Source: Mycolicibacterium chubuense (GTDB taxonomy: Bacteria > Actinomycetota > Actinomycetes > Mycobacteriales > Mycobacteriaceae). From it: a stretch of 64,000 nucleotides of DNA. The position numbers and the translations under genes were made by a program. Positions 1 through 7,870 of this stretch are shown here, in pieces. Location of the stretch: assembly GCF_001044255.1 (NCBI RefSeq), contig NZ_JYNX01000059.1, forward strand, positions 21,059 to 85,058, in the 5' to 3' direction. Position 1 is the first letter of the stretch; each line of letters begins with the position of its first letter. Under the pieces are notes generated by a model. It did no database searches. It was not told the origin of the DNA and saw only the letters and a list, made by a program, of their open reading frames with translations.

Positions 1-1848
1 GAGTACTTCTACGGGTTCATCGGCGGCGAGGCCAACCAGTGGTATCCGACGCTGTTCGAGGGCACCAATCCGATCGAGGTGACCAGTACCCCGGAGGAGG
101 GGTATCACTTCATGGCCGACATGACCGACAAGGCACTCGCCTGGATCGGTCAGCAGAAGGCGCTCGCCGCGGACAAGCCGTTCTTCGTCTACTTCGCCCC
201 GGGCGCGACCCACGCCCCGCACCACGTCCCCAAGGAATGGGCCGACAAGTATCGCGGTCGGTTCGACGATGGTTGGGATGCATTGCGGGAGAGGACCTTC
301 GCGCGCCAGAAGGAACTCGGGGTGATCCCCCCGGAGTGTGAGCTCACCGCGCGGCACGCCGAGATCCCGGCCTGGGACGACATGCCCGACGAGCTCAAGC
401 CGGTGCTGCGCCGGCAGATGGAGGTCTACGCCGGTTTCCTCGAGTACACCGACCATCACGTCGGCCTGCTCGTCGACGGCCTGCAGAGCCTCGGCGTCCT
501 CGACGACACGCTGATCTACTACATCATCGGCGACAACGGCGCGTCGGCCGAGGGCACGATCAACGGCACCTACAACGAGATGCTCAACTTCAACGGCATG
601 GCGGCGATCGAGACCCCGCAGTTCATGGCCGAACGCCTGGACCAGTTCGGTGGGCCCGACTCCTACAACCACTACGCCGTGGGCTGGGCGCACGCGATGG
701 ACACGCCGTATCAGTGGACCAAGCAGGTGGCCTCGCACTGGGGCGGCACCCGCAACGGCACGATCGTGCACTGGCCCAACGCGATTCGCGCCAAGGGTGA
801 GATGCGCTGGCAGTTCCACCATGTGATCGACGTGGCGCCGACCATCCTGGAGGCCGCCGGGCTGCCCGAGCCGCTGTTCGTCAACGGCGTGCAGCAGCAC
901 CCCATCGAAGGGGTGAGCATGGCGTACTCGTTCGACGACGCCGACGCGGCCGACCGCCACGAGACCCAGTACTTCGAGATGTTGGGCAACCGCGGGATCT
1001 ACCACAAGGGCTGGACGGCGGTCACCAAGCACAAGACACCGTGGTTACTGGTCGAGGACGACGTGCCCGCGTTCGACGACGACGTCTGGGAGCTCTACGA
1101 CACCACCGCCGACTGGAGTCAGGCGCGCAACCTGGCAGCGGAGATGCCCGAGAAACTCCATGAACTGCAACGACTCTGGTTGATCGAGGCAACCCGCTAC
1201 AACGTGTTGCCGCTCGACGACGACGTGGCGCGGCGGCTCAACCCCGACGTCGCGGGCCGCCCCGTCCTGATCAGGGGCAACACCCAGCTGCTGTTCGCCG
1301 GCATGGGGCATCTCTCGGAGAACTGCGTGCTGAACCTGAAGAACAAGTCGCACTCGGTGACCGCGGAGATCGAGGTGCCCGACTCCGGGGCACAGGGGGT
1401 CATCATCGCCCAGGGCGCGAGCATCGGCGGATGGAGTCTCTACGCCCACGACGGCAAGCTGAAGTACTGCTACAACCTGGGCGGCATCAAGCACTTCTTC
1501 GCCGAGTCCGAGGGTCCGTTGCCGGCCGGCGATCACCAGGTGCGAATGGAGTTCGACTACCACGGCGAGGGTCTCGGCGGCGGGGGGACGGTGCGGCTGT
1601 ACGTCGACGGCACCGAGGTCGGCAGCGGTGAGGTCGAAGCGACGCTGGCGATGATCTTCTCCGCCGACGACGGCTGCGACGTCGGTCTGGACTCCGGGTC
1701 GGCGGTCTCCCCCGACTACCGCGCGGGCCAGACCACGTTCACGGGGCGGGTCAAGGGCGTGCAGCTCGCGATCGCCGAGGCCGCCGTCGCCGACAACCAC
1801 CGCGTCTCCCCGGAGGAGGCGCTGCGGGTGGCGATGGCGCGGCAATAG
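1..1848 (+). CDS. Arylsulfatase, C-terminal part (5' end outside window)
   Basis: The frame is open from base 1 to the stop at 1848, giving 615 residues without a start, so this is the 3' part of a gene that begins outside the window. It reads as a type I (formylglycine) sulfatase of the large actinobacterial AtsA/AtsD type, about 780 residues in full, which hydrolyses sulfate esters. Visible sulfatase features are the 'VYFAPGATHAPHH' segment, the 'YIIGDNGAS' metal-binding motif, and a C-terminal all-beta region with a lectin-like look. The N-terminal CxPxR motif carrying the modified cysteine would lie upstream and cannot be checked. The next gene follows 79 bases later in the same direction but belongs to a different family. 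Family call is firm; substrate is unknown. Confidence 0.9.
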   Translation, partial: EYFYGFIGGEANQWYPTLFEGTNPIEVTSTPEEGYHFMADMTDKALAWIGQQKALAADKPFFVYFAPGATHAPHHVPKEWADKYRGRFDDGWDALRERTFARQKELGVIPPECELTARHAEIPAWDDMPDELKPVLRRQMEVYAGFLEYTDHHVGLLVDGLQSLGVLDDTLIYYIIGDNGASAEGTINGTYNEMLNFNGMAAIETPQFMAERLDQFGGPDSYNHYAVGWAHAMDTPYQWTKQVASHWGGTRNGTIVHWPNAIRAKGEMRWQFHHVIDVAPTILEAAGLPEPLFVNGVQQHPIEGVSMAYSFDDADAADRHETQYFEMLGNRGIYHKGWTAVTKHKTPWLLVEDDVPAFDDDVWELYDTTADWSQARNLAAEMPEKLHELQRLWLIEATRYNVLPLDDDVARRLNPDVAGRPVLIRGNTQLLFAGMGHLSENCVLNLKNKSHSVTAEIEVPDSGAQGVIIAQGASIGGWSLYAHDGKLKYCYNLGGIKHFFAESEGPLPAGDHQVRMEFDYHGEGLGGGGTVRLYVDGTEVGSGEVEATLAMIFSADDGCDVGLDSGSAVSPDYRAGQTTFTGRVKGVQLAIAEAAVADNHRVSPEEALRVAMARQ

Positions 1849-1927
1849 CGGGTGGCAGTTCCCGGCGTCGTCGCCGAGTTGCCGCCAAACGGGAATGGTG
1901 ACGCCGGGCACAGTCTTGTAGCCGAGT

Positions 1928-2800
1928 ATGGACCTCGGAATACACGTACCGATCTTCGACATCGACGGCGGACCCACCGCGATCGCCCCCGAGTTGGCCC
2001 GCGTCGGCGCGGCCGCGGAGGAGGCCGGCGCGACCTGGCTGTCGTTCATGGACCACTTCTTCCAGATCGAGCCCACCGGCCTGCCCGCCGAGGCGCACAT
2101 GCTGGAGGGCTACACCACGCTGGGCTACCTCGCCGCGCACACGTCGACGGTCAGCCTGGGGTTGCTCGTCACCGGGGTGACATACCGGCATCCGGGCCTG
2201 CTCGCCAAGATCGTGACGACGGTCGACGTGCTGTCGGGCGGGCGCGCGGTCCTCGGGATCGGCGCCGCCTGGTTCGAGCGGGAGCACCAGGGACTCGGTG
2301 TCCCGTTCCCGCCGATCGCCGAGCGGTTCGAGCGCCTCGAGGAGGCCCTGCAGATCTGCGACCAGATGTGGGACCCCGAGAACAACGGGGCGTACCAGGG
2401 CAGGCACTATCAGCTCGCCGAGACGCTGTGCTCCCCCCAGCCGATCAACAAGCCGAAGGTGATGATCGGTGGCGGCGGGGAGCGCAAGACGCTGCGCCTG
2501 GTCGCCCGCTATGGCGACGCGTGCAACCTGTTCGCCAGTTCGCCCGACGATGTGGCGCACAAGCTGGAGGTGCTGCGCCGGCACTGCGACGACGCCGGCC
2601 GCGACTACGCGTCGATCCGCAAGACCATCATGGCCAACAACCCGCGGCCCACGCCGGACACGCGCGACGAATTCGTCCGTGCGATGGCCGATTACGCGGC
2701 CCTCGGCGTCGACACGGTAATCGTGACGCCGACCGACGGCTCCCCGGCGGCGTGGATCGACGCCATGGCGCCGGTGGTGCGCCAGCTCGCCGAACTCTGA
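1928..2800 (+). CDS. LLM class F420-dependent oxidoreductase
   Basis: This 290-residue protein has the luciferase-like monooxygenase TIM-barrel pattern: an N-terminal strand 'MDLGIHVPIF', a central 'LGLLVTGVTYRHPGLLAKIVTTVDVLSGGRA' type segment split over two helices, and 'GIGAAWFEREH' that shapes the cofactor pocket. Mycobacteria use coenzyme F420 in most proteins of this kind, so an F420-dependent hydride transfer is inferred rather than seen. The start ATG gives the usual N-terminus for the family. No neighbour identifies a substrate. It is followed by an unusual intergenic hairpin at 2821-2883 that could end its transcript. Confidence 0.88.
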   Translation: MDLGIHVPIFDIDGGPTAIAPELARVGAAAEEAGATWLSFMDHFFQIEPTGLPAEAHMLEGYTTLGYLAAHTSTVSLGLLVTGVTYRHPGLLAKIVTTVDVLSGGRAVLGIGAAWFEREHQGLGVPFPPIAERFERLEEALQICDQMWDPENNGAYQGRHYQLAETLCSPQPINKPKVMIGGGGERKTLRLVARYGDACNLFASSPDDVAHKLEVLRRHCDDAGRDYASIRKTIMANNPRPTPDTRDEFVRAMADYAALGVDTVIVTPTDGSPAAWIDAMAPVVRQLAEL

Positions 2801-2820
2801 CAAGCTTCGGCCCCAGCGGC

Positions 2821-2883
2821 CACAGCTCTTCACGTTCTGCAGGCAAAGTGCGAGTGGACGGCTGCAGAACGTGGGGAGCTGTG
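2821..2883. repeat. Long intergenic inverted repeat (22-nt arms, 19-nt loop)
   Basis: Arms are 2821-2842 and 2862-2883. They pair over 8 bases (CACAGCTC/GAGCTGTG) and 12 bases (CACGTTCTGCAG/CTGCAGAACGTG), separated by a two-base TT/GG step that becomes G-U wobble in plus-strand RNA, so the RNA stem is continuous over 22 pairs. No T-run follows. It may be a rho-independent-like terminator between the LLM gene and the MBL gene, or a copy of a dispersed palindromic element; a single window cannot distinguish these. Confidence 0.8.
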
Positions 2884-2955
2884 ACGAGTGTGGTTCTGGA
2901 GTGCATCACCACCACCCCTTGACCTGAAGCATCGTTGAGGTTGCAGCCTGAAGGC

Positions 2956-3603
2956 ATGAAACAGGTACTGAGCGATCTCTACGAAACCCGCACCGATTCA
3001 CCGTTTCCGGGGCTGACCACCCACGCCTACCTCTGGACGCCGGCGAACATCATGTTCTACTCGCCGGCCACCGACGCCGACTTCGACGGACTCGACCGCC
3101 TCGGCGGCGTCGCCCACCACTACCTCAGCCACCGCGACGAGGCCGGGCCCATGCTCCGCCGGGTCGCCGAGCGCTTCGGGTCCACCCTGCATGCACCCGC
3201 AGGGGATCTCGCCGACATCAGCAGGCACGCCCATGTCGACGTCCCGGTGACGGGCCGCTACACCGACGTGAACGGCATCGAGATCATCCCGACGCCGGGC
3301 CATTCCCCGGGCAGCGTCTGCTACCTGGTGCCCGGCGCCGAGGGCCGCTACCTGTTCACCGGCGACACGCTGGTGCGCACCGCAGAGGGCGGCTGGTGGG
3401 CCGGCTACATCGACAGCTTCCACACGTCCAGCGATGCGGAGAAGATCGCCGAGAGCCTGCGGACACTCGCCGAGCTCTCCCCGGATGTGGTGATCTCCAG
3501 CGCTTTTCAGGGTGACTCCGCGGTGCACCGCATCGAACCGGCACACTGGCGGGGTCACATCGCGCACGCGATCGCGGGCCTTCCTACTGCTGCGCGAACA
3601 TAG
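2956..3603 (+). CDS. MBL-fold metallo-hydrolase-like protein
   Basis: A 215-residue protein with a shortened metallo-beta-lactamase fold. It shows 'TPGHSPGSVCYL' and 'YLFTGDTLV', the two C-terminal metal-ligand motifs of the family. The first motif, normally HxHxDH, reads 'HHYLSHRDEAGP', so one or more of the usual zinc ligands are changed. It may therefore bind a single metal or be a divergent subclass. ATG 2956 follows 'CTGAAGGC'; an in-frame TTG at 2935 is an alternative start. Its 3' end overlaps the convergent reactivase gene by 20 bases. Nothing ties it functionally to the dehydratase operon. Confidence 0.82.
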   Translation: MKQVLSDLYETRTDSPFPGLTTHAYLWTPANIMFYSPATDADFDGLDRLGGVAHHYLSHRDEAGPMLRRVAERFGSTLHAPAGDLADISRHAHVDVPVTGRYTDVNGIEIIPTPGHSPGSVCYLVPGAEGRYLFTGDTLVRTAEGGWWAGYIDSFHTSSDAEKIAESLRTLAELSPDVVISSAFQGDSAVHRIEPAHWRGHIAHAIAGLPTAART

Positions 3604-5284
3604 CGACCAACCCGCGCGCCACCGCGAACCGCGGCCCGTGCACGCCGTCGATGTCGGCGCGCCCGACCACCACCCGCAGCGGCCGCAGCGCCTCGGAGAC
3701 CGTGCGCATCAACTCGTCGTCCAGCGCGCCACCGCCTGCCAGCACCAACGCATTCGGCGGATCGTCGAACGCGGTGAGACACCGGGCGATGTTCGCCGCG
3801 ACGGTCTCCTGCTTGATCGCCAACCGCAGGCTGCGCCACTCCTCGGCGGCGAGCCTGTTCGAGAACGGCACCAGGCCCGCACTGCCGCGCGTGCACAGCC
3901 GGCCGATCGCGTCCGACGCCGCCGGCGAGTTCAGGAACACCCGCCGCCCGTCCTCCTCGTGCGCGACGTGCGGGCCCTCCACCCGCACCGCCGGTGTGCG
4001 TTTCACCGTCTCGGCCAGCGCGTGGGGGATGCCGAGCACACGGGCGATCGCGACGGTGATCGACTCCCCCGCCCCTGCCGCGACGACGGTCTTCTCGTCG
4101 CCGATGAGATCGACGGTGCCACCGCCGATGTCGCACACCATCGATCCGGGTGGGAAGCCCGGAGTGGTGCGGGCACCCCACGCCGCGGCCAGCGGTTCGG
4201 AACTCAGCGTGCGGGCGGGCCGACCCGTCAACTCACTCAGCATGTCCGCCGCGTCGGCCGCCTCCTCGGCGGCCAGCAACGCGACCACGGTGCCCTGCGC
4301 GTCGGCGACTCCGCGCCGCAGCCACGCGCCGCTGTCGATGGCCGCTAGGTTCGTGAAGAACGCGTCGTGCACGGCCAGGCCCTGTGCCGCGGTCGGAACC
4401 GACTGCAGCCGCACGTGTTCGACGATGCCGGGCGCCGAGCGGCGCAGCACCGCGTGCGCCTGGGCGGGCGAGTACCGCACCGTCCGGCCGTCGGCGCGGA
4501 TGTCGACGTGATCGCCGTCGGCATCGGGCGGGGCGGGCGCGTCGGTGCGGGGGGTCACCGCGATCGCCGCCGAGTCGGCCAGTTCCCGACAGAAGTCGGC
4601 GACCTCGTGCAGGCTGTCGACGGGCAGGCGCAGTGCCGCGGAGAGCGCGATCGGATCGGCCATCGCGCGGTAGGCGCGGCCCTCCTCGACCACTTCCACC
4701 GCGATCAGCGCACCCGGTGCCAGACCCTCGACGTCCGCCTCGTCGACCACCGGCACGTCGATCGGAATCCGGTTACGGATCAACACCGCATCGTCCTGCG
4801 CGGCGACCACACCGACGATCCGCCAACCCCGGTAGACCGCCGCGCCGATCTCCCGGGCCGCCACCTCGAAGTCCGTGACCGCGTCGACGGACACGACCAC
4901 GGGCTCCCCGGTCGGAGAGGTCGCCAGATCGGTCAGACGCACGTGGCGCCCGACCCCGTGACCGGCGCCGGCCGGCGTGCTGGCATCCGGTCGGCGCAGG
5001 CTGCGCACCGGGGACGACGGGGAGTAGGCCGGCGGAATCGGCGCGGTCGCGGTGTCCACGGGCCGCAGCGCCGACAACAGCAACTCGTCAGCCCGAAGAC
5101 CGGCGTCGACCTCGATCCTGTGCAGCAGTGCGGCCGCGCCGTGCAGCGACTCCGGGCTGCCCTTGCGGCCCCGGGTGGGCGCCTGCCCGTGCGCGACGGT
5201 GCTGACGACGCCGCCGTCCAACCGCGCCAGCAGGATCTCGGTGGTGTGGTTACCGACGTCGATGCCGGCGACCGTGCGGATCAA
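3584..5284 (-). CDS. Diol/glycerol dehydratase reactivase, large subunit (DdrA/PduG-like)
   Basis: A 566-residue ATP-dependent chaperone that releases inactivated cobalamin from B12-dependent diol dehydratase so that intact adenosylcobalamin can bind. It has the actin/Hsp70-like nucleotide-binding motifs 'AGIDVGNHTTE' at the N-terminus and 'CDIGGGTVDLIG' in the middle, plus the family 'LVLAGGGALDDELM' segment near the C-terminus. The start is TTG 5284, overlapping the TGA of the small dehydratase subunit (TTGA), so the two are translationally coupled. In enterobacteria the partner is a small subunit (DdrB/PduH); no such gene is present next to it here. It is the last gene of the minus-strand operon and converges on the MBL gene. 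Confidence 0.9.
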   Translation of the reverse strand: MIRTVAGIDVGNHTTEILLARLDGGVVSTVAHGQAPTRGRKGSPESLHGAAALLHRIEVDAGLRADELLLSALRPVDTATAPIPPAYSPSSPVRSLRRPDASTPAGAGHGVGRHVRLTDLATSPTGEPVVVSVDAVTDFEVAAREIGAAVYRGWRIVGVVAAQDDAVLIRNRIPIDVPVVDEADVEGLAPGALIAVEVVEEGRAYRAMADPIALSAALRLPVDSLHEVADFCRELADSAAIAVTPRTDAPAPPDADGDHVDIRADGRTVRYSPAQAHAVLRRSAPGIVEHVRLQSVPTAAQGLAVHDAFFTNLAAIDSGAWLRRGVADAQGTVVALLAAEEAADAADMLSELTGRPARTLSSEPLAAAWGARTTPGFPPGSMVCDIGGGTVDLIGDEKTVVAAGAGESITVAIARVLGIPHALAETVKRTPAVRVEGPHVAHEEDGRRVFLNSPAASDAIGRLCTRGSAGLVPFSNRLAAEEWRSLRLAIKQETVAANIARCLTAFDDPPNALVLAGGGALDDELMRTVSEALRPLRVVVGRADIDGVHGPRFAVARGLVAMFAQQ

Positions 5285-5610
5285 CGCAGCAGGCCGCGGC
5301 GGGCGTAGGCGGCGGCGGCCTGCTCCACCAGGGCCGCGCAGCGCGGTGCACCGCGGTTGATCAGCGAGGTGCGCAGCTCCTCGAGTTCGGCGGCGGTCGA
5401 CCGGTGGGGACGCAGCGCCTCGTAGAGCGCCATCACCTCTTCGTCGTCGATCGTCGCGAGTTCGGCTGCGCGCCGGAAGTTCTCGGCGAGCTGCGGGTTA
5501 CCGCCCCGCTCAGCGACGGCGGCCTGCCGATCCAGCGCGGCCGGGTCCATCCGCAGATCGGCCAGCCCCAGCTTGCCGTCGACGGCGTTGTCCACGGTGA
5601 TGTCGGTCAT
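5281..5610 (-). CDS. Diol dehydratase small subunit (PduE-like), short form
   Basis: This 109-residue protein matches the C-terminal core of the B12-dependent diol/glycerol dehydratase small subunit, with the family pattern 'LGLADLRMDPAALDRQAAVAE' followed by 'NFRRAAELATIDDEEVMALYEALRP'. Enterobacterial PduE is about 170 residues; the N-terminal extension, which can help target it to microcompartments, is missing here. ATG 5610 overlaps the stop of the fused large-medium gene by four bases (ATGA), and its own stop overlaps the reactivase start, so the three genes are tightly coupled. It should assemble with the fused protein into the (LMS)2-type enzyme. Confidence 0.92.
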   Translation of the reverse strand: MTDITVDNAVDGKLGLADLRMDPAALDRQAAVAERGGNPQLAENFRRAAELATIDDEEVMALYEALRPHRSTAAELEELRTSLINRGAPRCAALVEQAAAAYARRGLLR

Positions 5611-7847
5611 GGCAGCTCCACCTTCACCGTCACCGGGGCCTCACCGGGTTCGCACGCCGCCCGTTCCAGGGCCACCAGCGCGACGGCGCGGGCGTGGTAC
5701 CGGGCTGAGATCGACTCGTCGGTGCCTCCGGTGAAGATCGGCACCGGGGCCATCCCCTTGGCGTGCCGGGCCGCGTTCTTGCCCAGCTCGCGATACTGCG
5801 CGGCGGTGAGCAGCGGCGCCACACTGAACAACTCCAGGTTCGCCAGGGGGGCCAGATCACGGCGGTGGATCAGCGCGGTGCCTTTGCCCTGCAGCCCGAT
5901 TCCGATGCCCGAGCCGGACAGTCGCGCGGCGGTCAGCCCGATCATGCCGACATCGATCGTGGAGCGCACCCGCACCGTGCGCGCGACGCAGCCCTCCTCT
6001 TCCAGGCCCGCCGAGATCTGCCGCAGCACCTCGCCGATGGTCAGCCCGCACAGGCTCAGCCACACGCTGCGGCCCCAGGCCGGCGACAGCCCGATGCACA
6101 CCTCGCGGGGATCGCTGCCCTGCCGGGCCGGTTCGACGTCGGTCACGACGAGATGACCGCGGTGCTCCTCCTGATCGGCGGTCAACTCGGCGCTGCTGCG
6201 CGCCTGCCGGATCCCGTCGATCTCGGTGCGCCGGGCGTCGGTCAGCGCGTAACCCGTTGCCGGACCGCTGTAGTCGTTGGGATCGGTGAGCTTGGAAAGC
6301 ACCTGGAACTGCTCGTCGAAGATGGCCGAGGTCTGCAACTGGTCGCCCTTGAGCCGTTCCCGGGTCAGGGTCGTGATCGCCTCGGCCTCGTCGGTGAAGC
6401 CGGTGCGGTGCAGCGAGGCGATGACGTCGAACACCGTCAACTGCTTGGCCTCGATGGACGCCGCGGCCTCCGCCACCATCTTGGGGTGGCCCGCAGGCAG
6501 GTCGCGAGAACCGTTGGCCGCCACCACCTGCTCCACCCGCGCGTCGTCGTAGTCGGCCAGGCCGAGGTCGCGGTACACCGCCTGAACCGCCTTGGCGGCG
6601 CGGCGGCGCACCGCCTCGAGATGGTCCGGGGAGACGGTGCGCAGGCCGCCGTCGGCGCCCCAGTCACGCTGCAGTACCAGGAAGTCGTCCATGTCGTCGG
6701 AGTTGAAGTTCGACAGCGCGAAGGCGTTGTCGTAGCGCGGTATCGACCCGAAGCCCGAGAAGATGAAGTCCGCACCGGCCAGCAGCACCGGCAAGGTGTG
6801 GGCACTGCGGCGGATGTCCGATTCGGAGATCAGGTTGTCGTTGCCCGCGCACGACTCCAAGTCGCGCATCATCACCATCAGGTTCTCGGCGAGCAGTTCC
6901 TTCATGCCCTCGGGCACTGAAGCGACCACACCGACCCCGTCGATGCCGCCGTTCTGCACGCCCTGCGATCCCAGCGCCCGGGCCAGCGACACACACCGGG
7001 ACTCCAGATAGAGGATCGAGCACTGCTCCGCGGCGCCCATCAGCACCTCCGCCCCGCCGCCGCTGGTGACCCGCATCTTCAGGCCCCGTGACGCGTACGC
7101 CGAGGTGAGAATCGCCTTGCTGAACGGGGTGTCGTCGCCGTCGACGAACACCTGCTCGGTGCCATAGATCGAGATGGTCTCGGCGTAGCTGGTCAGCCCG
7201 CGCAGACCCAGGCGCAACTCGAGGGCCTCCTCGATCGAGCACTGCGCCATCGCGCCCGGGGTGCCGACCTGCGAGCCGATCAGCAGGGCGACCGCGTTCG
7301 ACGGGGCGTCGCCGAGGACCGGCACCGTCGTCTCGACCTCGCGGAAACCGTAGGCGACAGCGCTGGCCGCGTCGGCGGCGATCAGCAGCGGGTCGTCGAG
7401 CTGGTTGGTGACGTGGGCCTGGTTGCTCGGGGTCCGGCGGGCGCGCATCTTGGCCATCGCCATCTGCATCTCGACCGGCGACATCAGGGCGATCACCCGG
7501 GCCAGCTTGGCGGGGGTGGTGCCGCCGATCAGCCGCACCACCTCCGCCCGCGGGACGTTGATGTCCACCGCCATCCGTGCCAGCGTCACGTCGTCGAGGG
7601 CCATCGCCTCCTCGGCGACCGCGAGATCGATGCCGTAGCGGGCGATGAACTCGTCGATCACGTCGAACTCGCCGGCGCCTTTGCCGTCGAGCTCGACGAC
7701 CTCGCCCCCGCGTGTCACCAGCGAGGGCAAGGGGTCCTGGGGGCTGCTCATCGCGACCAGACCGAGCCGGGCGTCCGGGACGCTGAACCCGTCGAGGTTG
7801 ACCGGCTTCGAGTTCAGTACCCGGAATCGGCCCAGCTCGTCTGCCAC
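5607..7847 (-). CDS. B12-dependent diol/glycerol dehydratase, large and medium subunits fused
   Basis: A 746-residue protein in which residues about 1-550 are the adenosylcobalamin-dependent dehydratase large subunit (PduC-like) and about 565-746 the medium subunit (PduD-like). It converts 1,2-propanediol to propionaldehyde, or glycerol to 3-hydroxypropionaldehyde. Large-subunit landmarks are 'ARRTPSNQAHVTN', 'YGTEQVFVDGDDTPFSK', 'SRGLKMRVTSGGG', 'GADFIFSGFGSIPRYDN' and 'DPNDYSGPATGY'; the medium part has 'GLTIGEVLRQISAGLEEEG' and 'GKGTALIHRRDL'. GTG 7847 is chosen because AGGAGG stands five bases upstream; the open frame continues to 8183 but only as a shadow of the permease. No N-terminal encapsulation peptide precedes the medium domain. 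It lies 23 bases after the permease and overlaps the small subunit. Confidence 0.94.
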   Translation of the reverse strand: MADELGRFRVLNSKPVNLDGFSVPDARLGLVAMSSPQDPLPSLVTRGGEVVELDGKGAGEFDVIDEFIARYGIDLAVAEEAMALDDVTLARMAVDINVPRAEVVRLIGGTTPAKLARVIALMSPVEMQMAMAKMRARRTPSNQAHVTNQLDDPLLIAADAASAVAYGFREVETTVPVLGDAPSNAVALLIGSQVGTPGAMAQCSIEEALELRLGLRGLTSYAETISIYGTEQVFVDGDDTPFSKAILTSAYASRGLKMRVTSGGGAEVLMGAAEQCSILYLESRCVSLARALGSQGVQNGGIDGVGVVASVPEGMKELLAENLMVMMRDLESCAGNDNLISESDIRRSAHTLPVLLAGADFIFSGFGSIPRYDNAFALSNFNSDDMDDFLVLQRDWGADGGLRTVSPDHLEAVRRRAAKAVQAVYRDLGLADYDDARVEQVVAANGSRDLPAGHPKMVAEAAASIEAKQLTVFDVIASLHRTGFTDEAEAITTLTRERLKGDQLQTSAIFDEQFQVLSKLTDPNDYSGPATGYALTDARRTEIDGIRQARSSAELTADQEEHRGHLVVTDVEPARQGSDPREVCIGLSPAWGRSVWLSLCGLTIGEVLRQISAGLEEEGCVARTVRVRSTIDVGMIGLTAARLSGSGIGIGLQGKGTALIHRRDLAPLANLELFSVAPLLTAAQYRELGKNAARHAKGMAPVPIFTGGTDESISARYHARAVALVALERAACEPGEAPVTVKVELP

Positions 7848-7870
7848 GAAGGCCTCCTGTTCGCGGACTG

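Noticed and set aside
1045-2100. 351-residue minus-strand open frame
   Set aside because: Antisense to the arylsulfatase and LLM genes; no recognisable domain.
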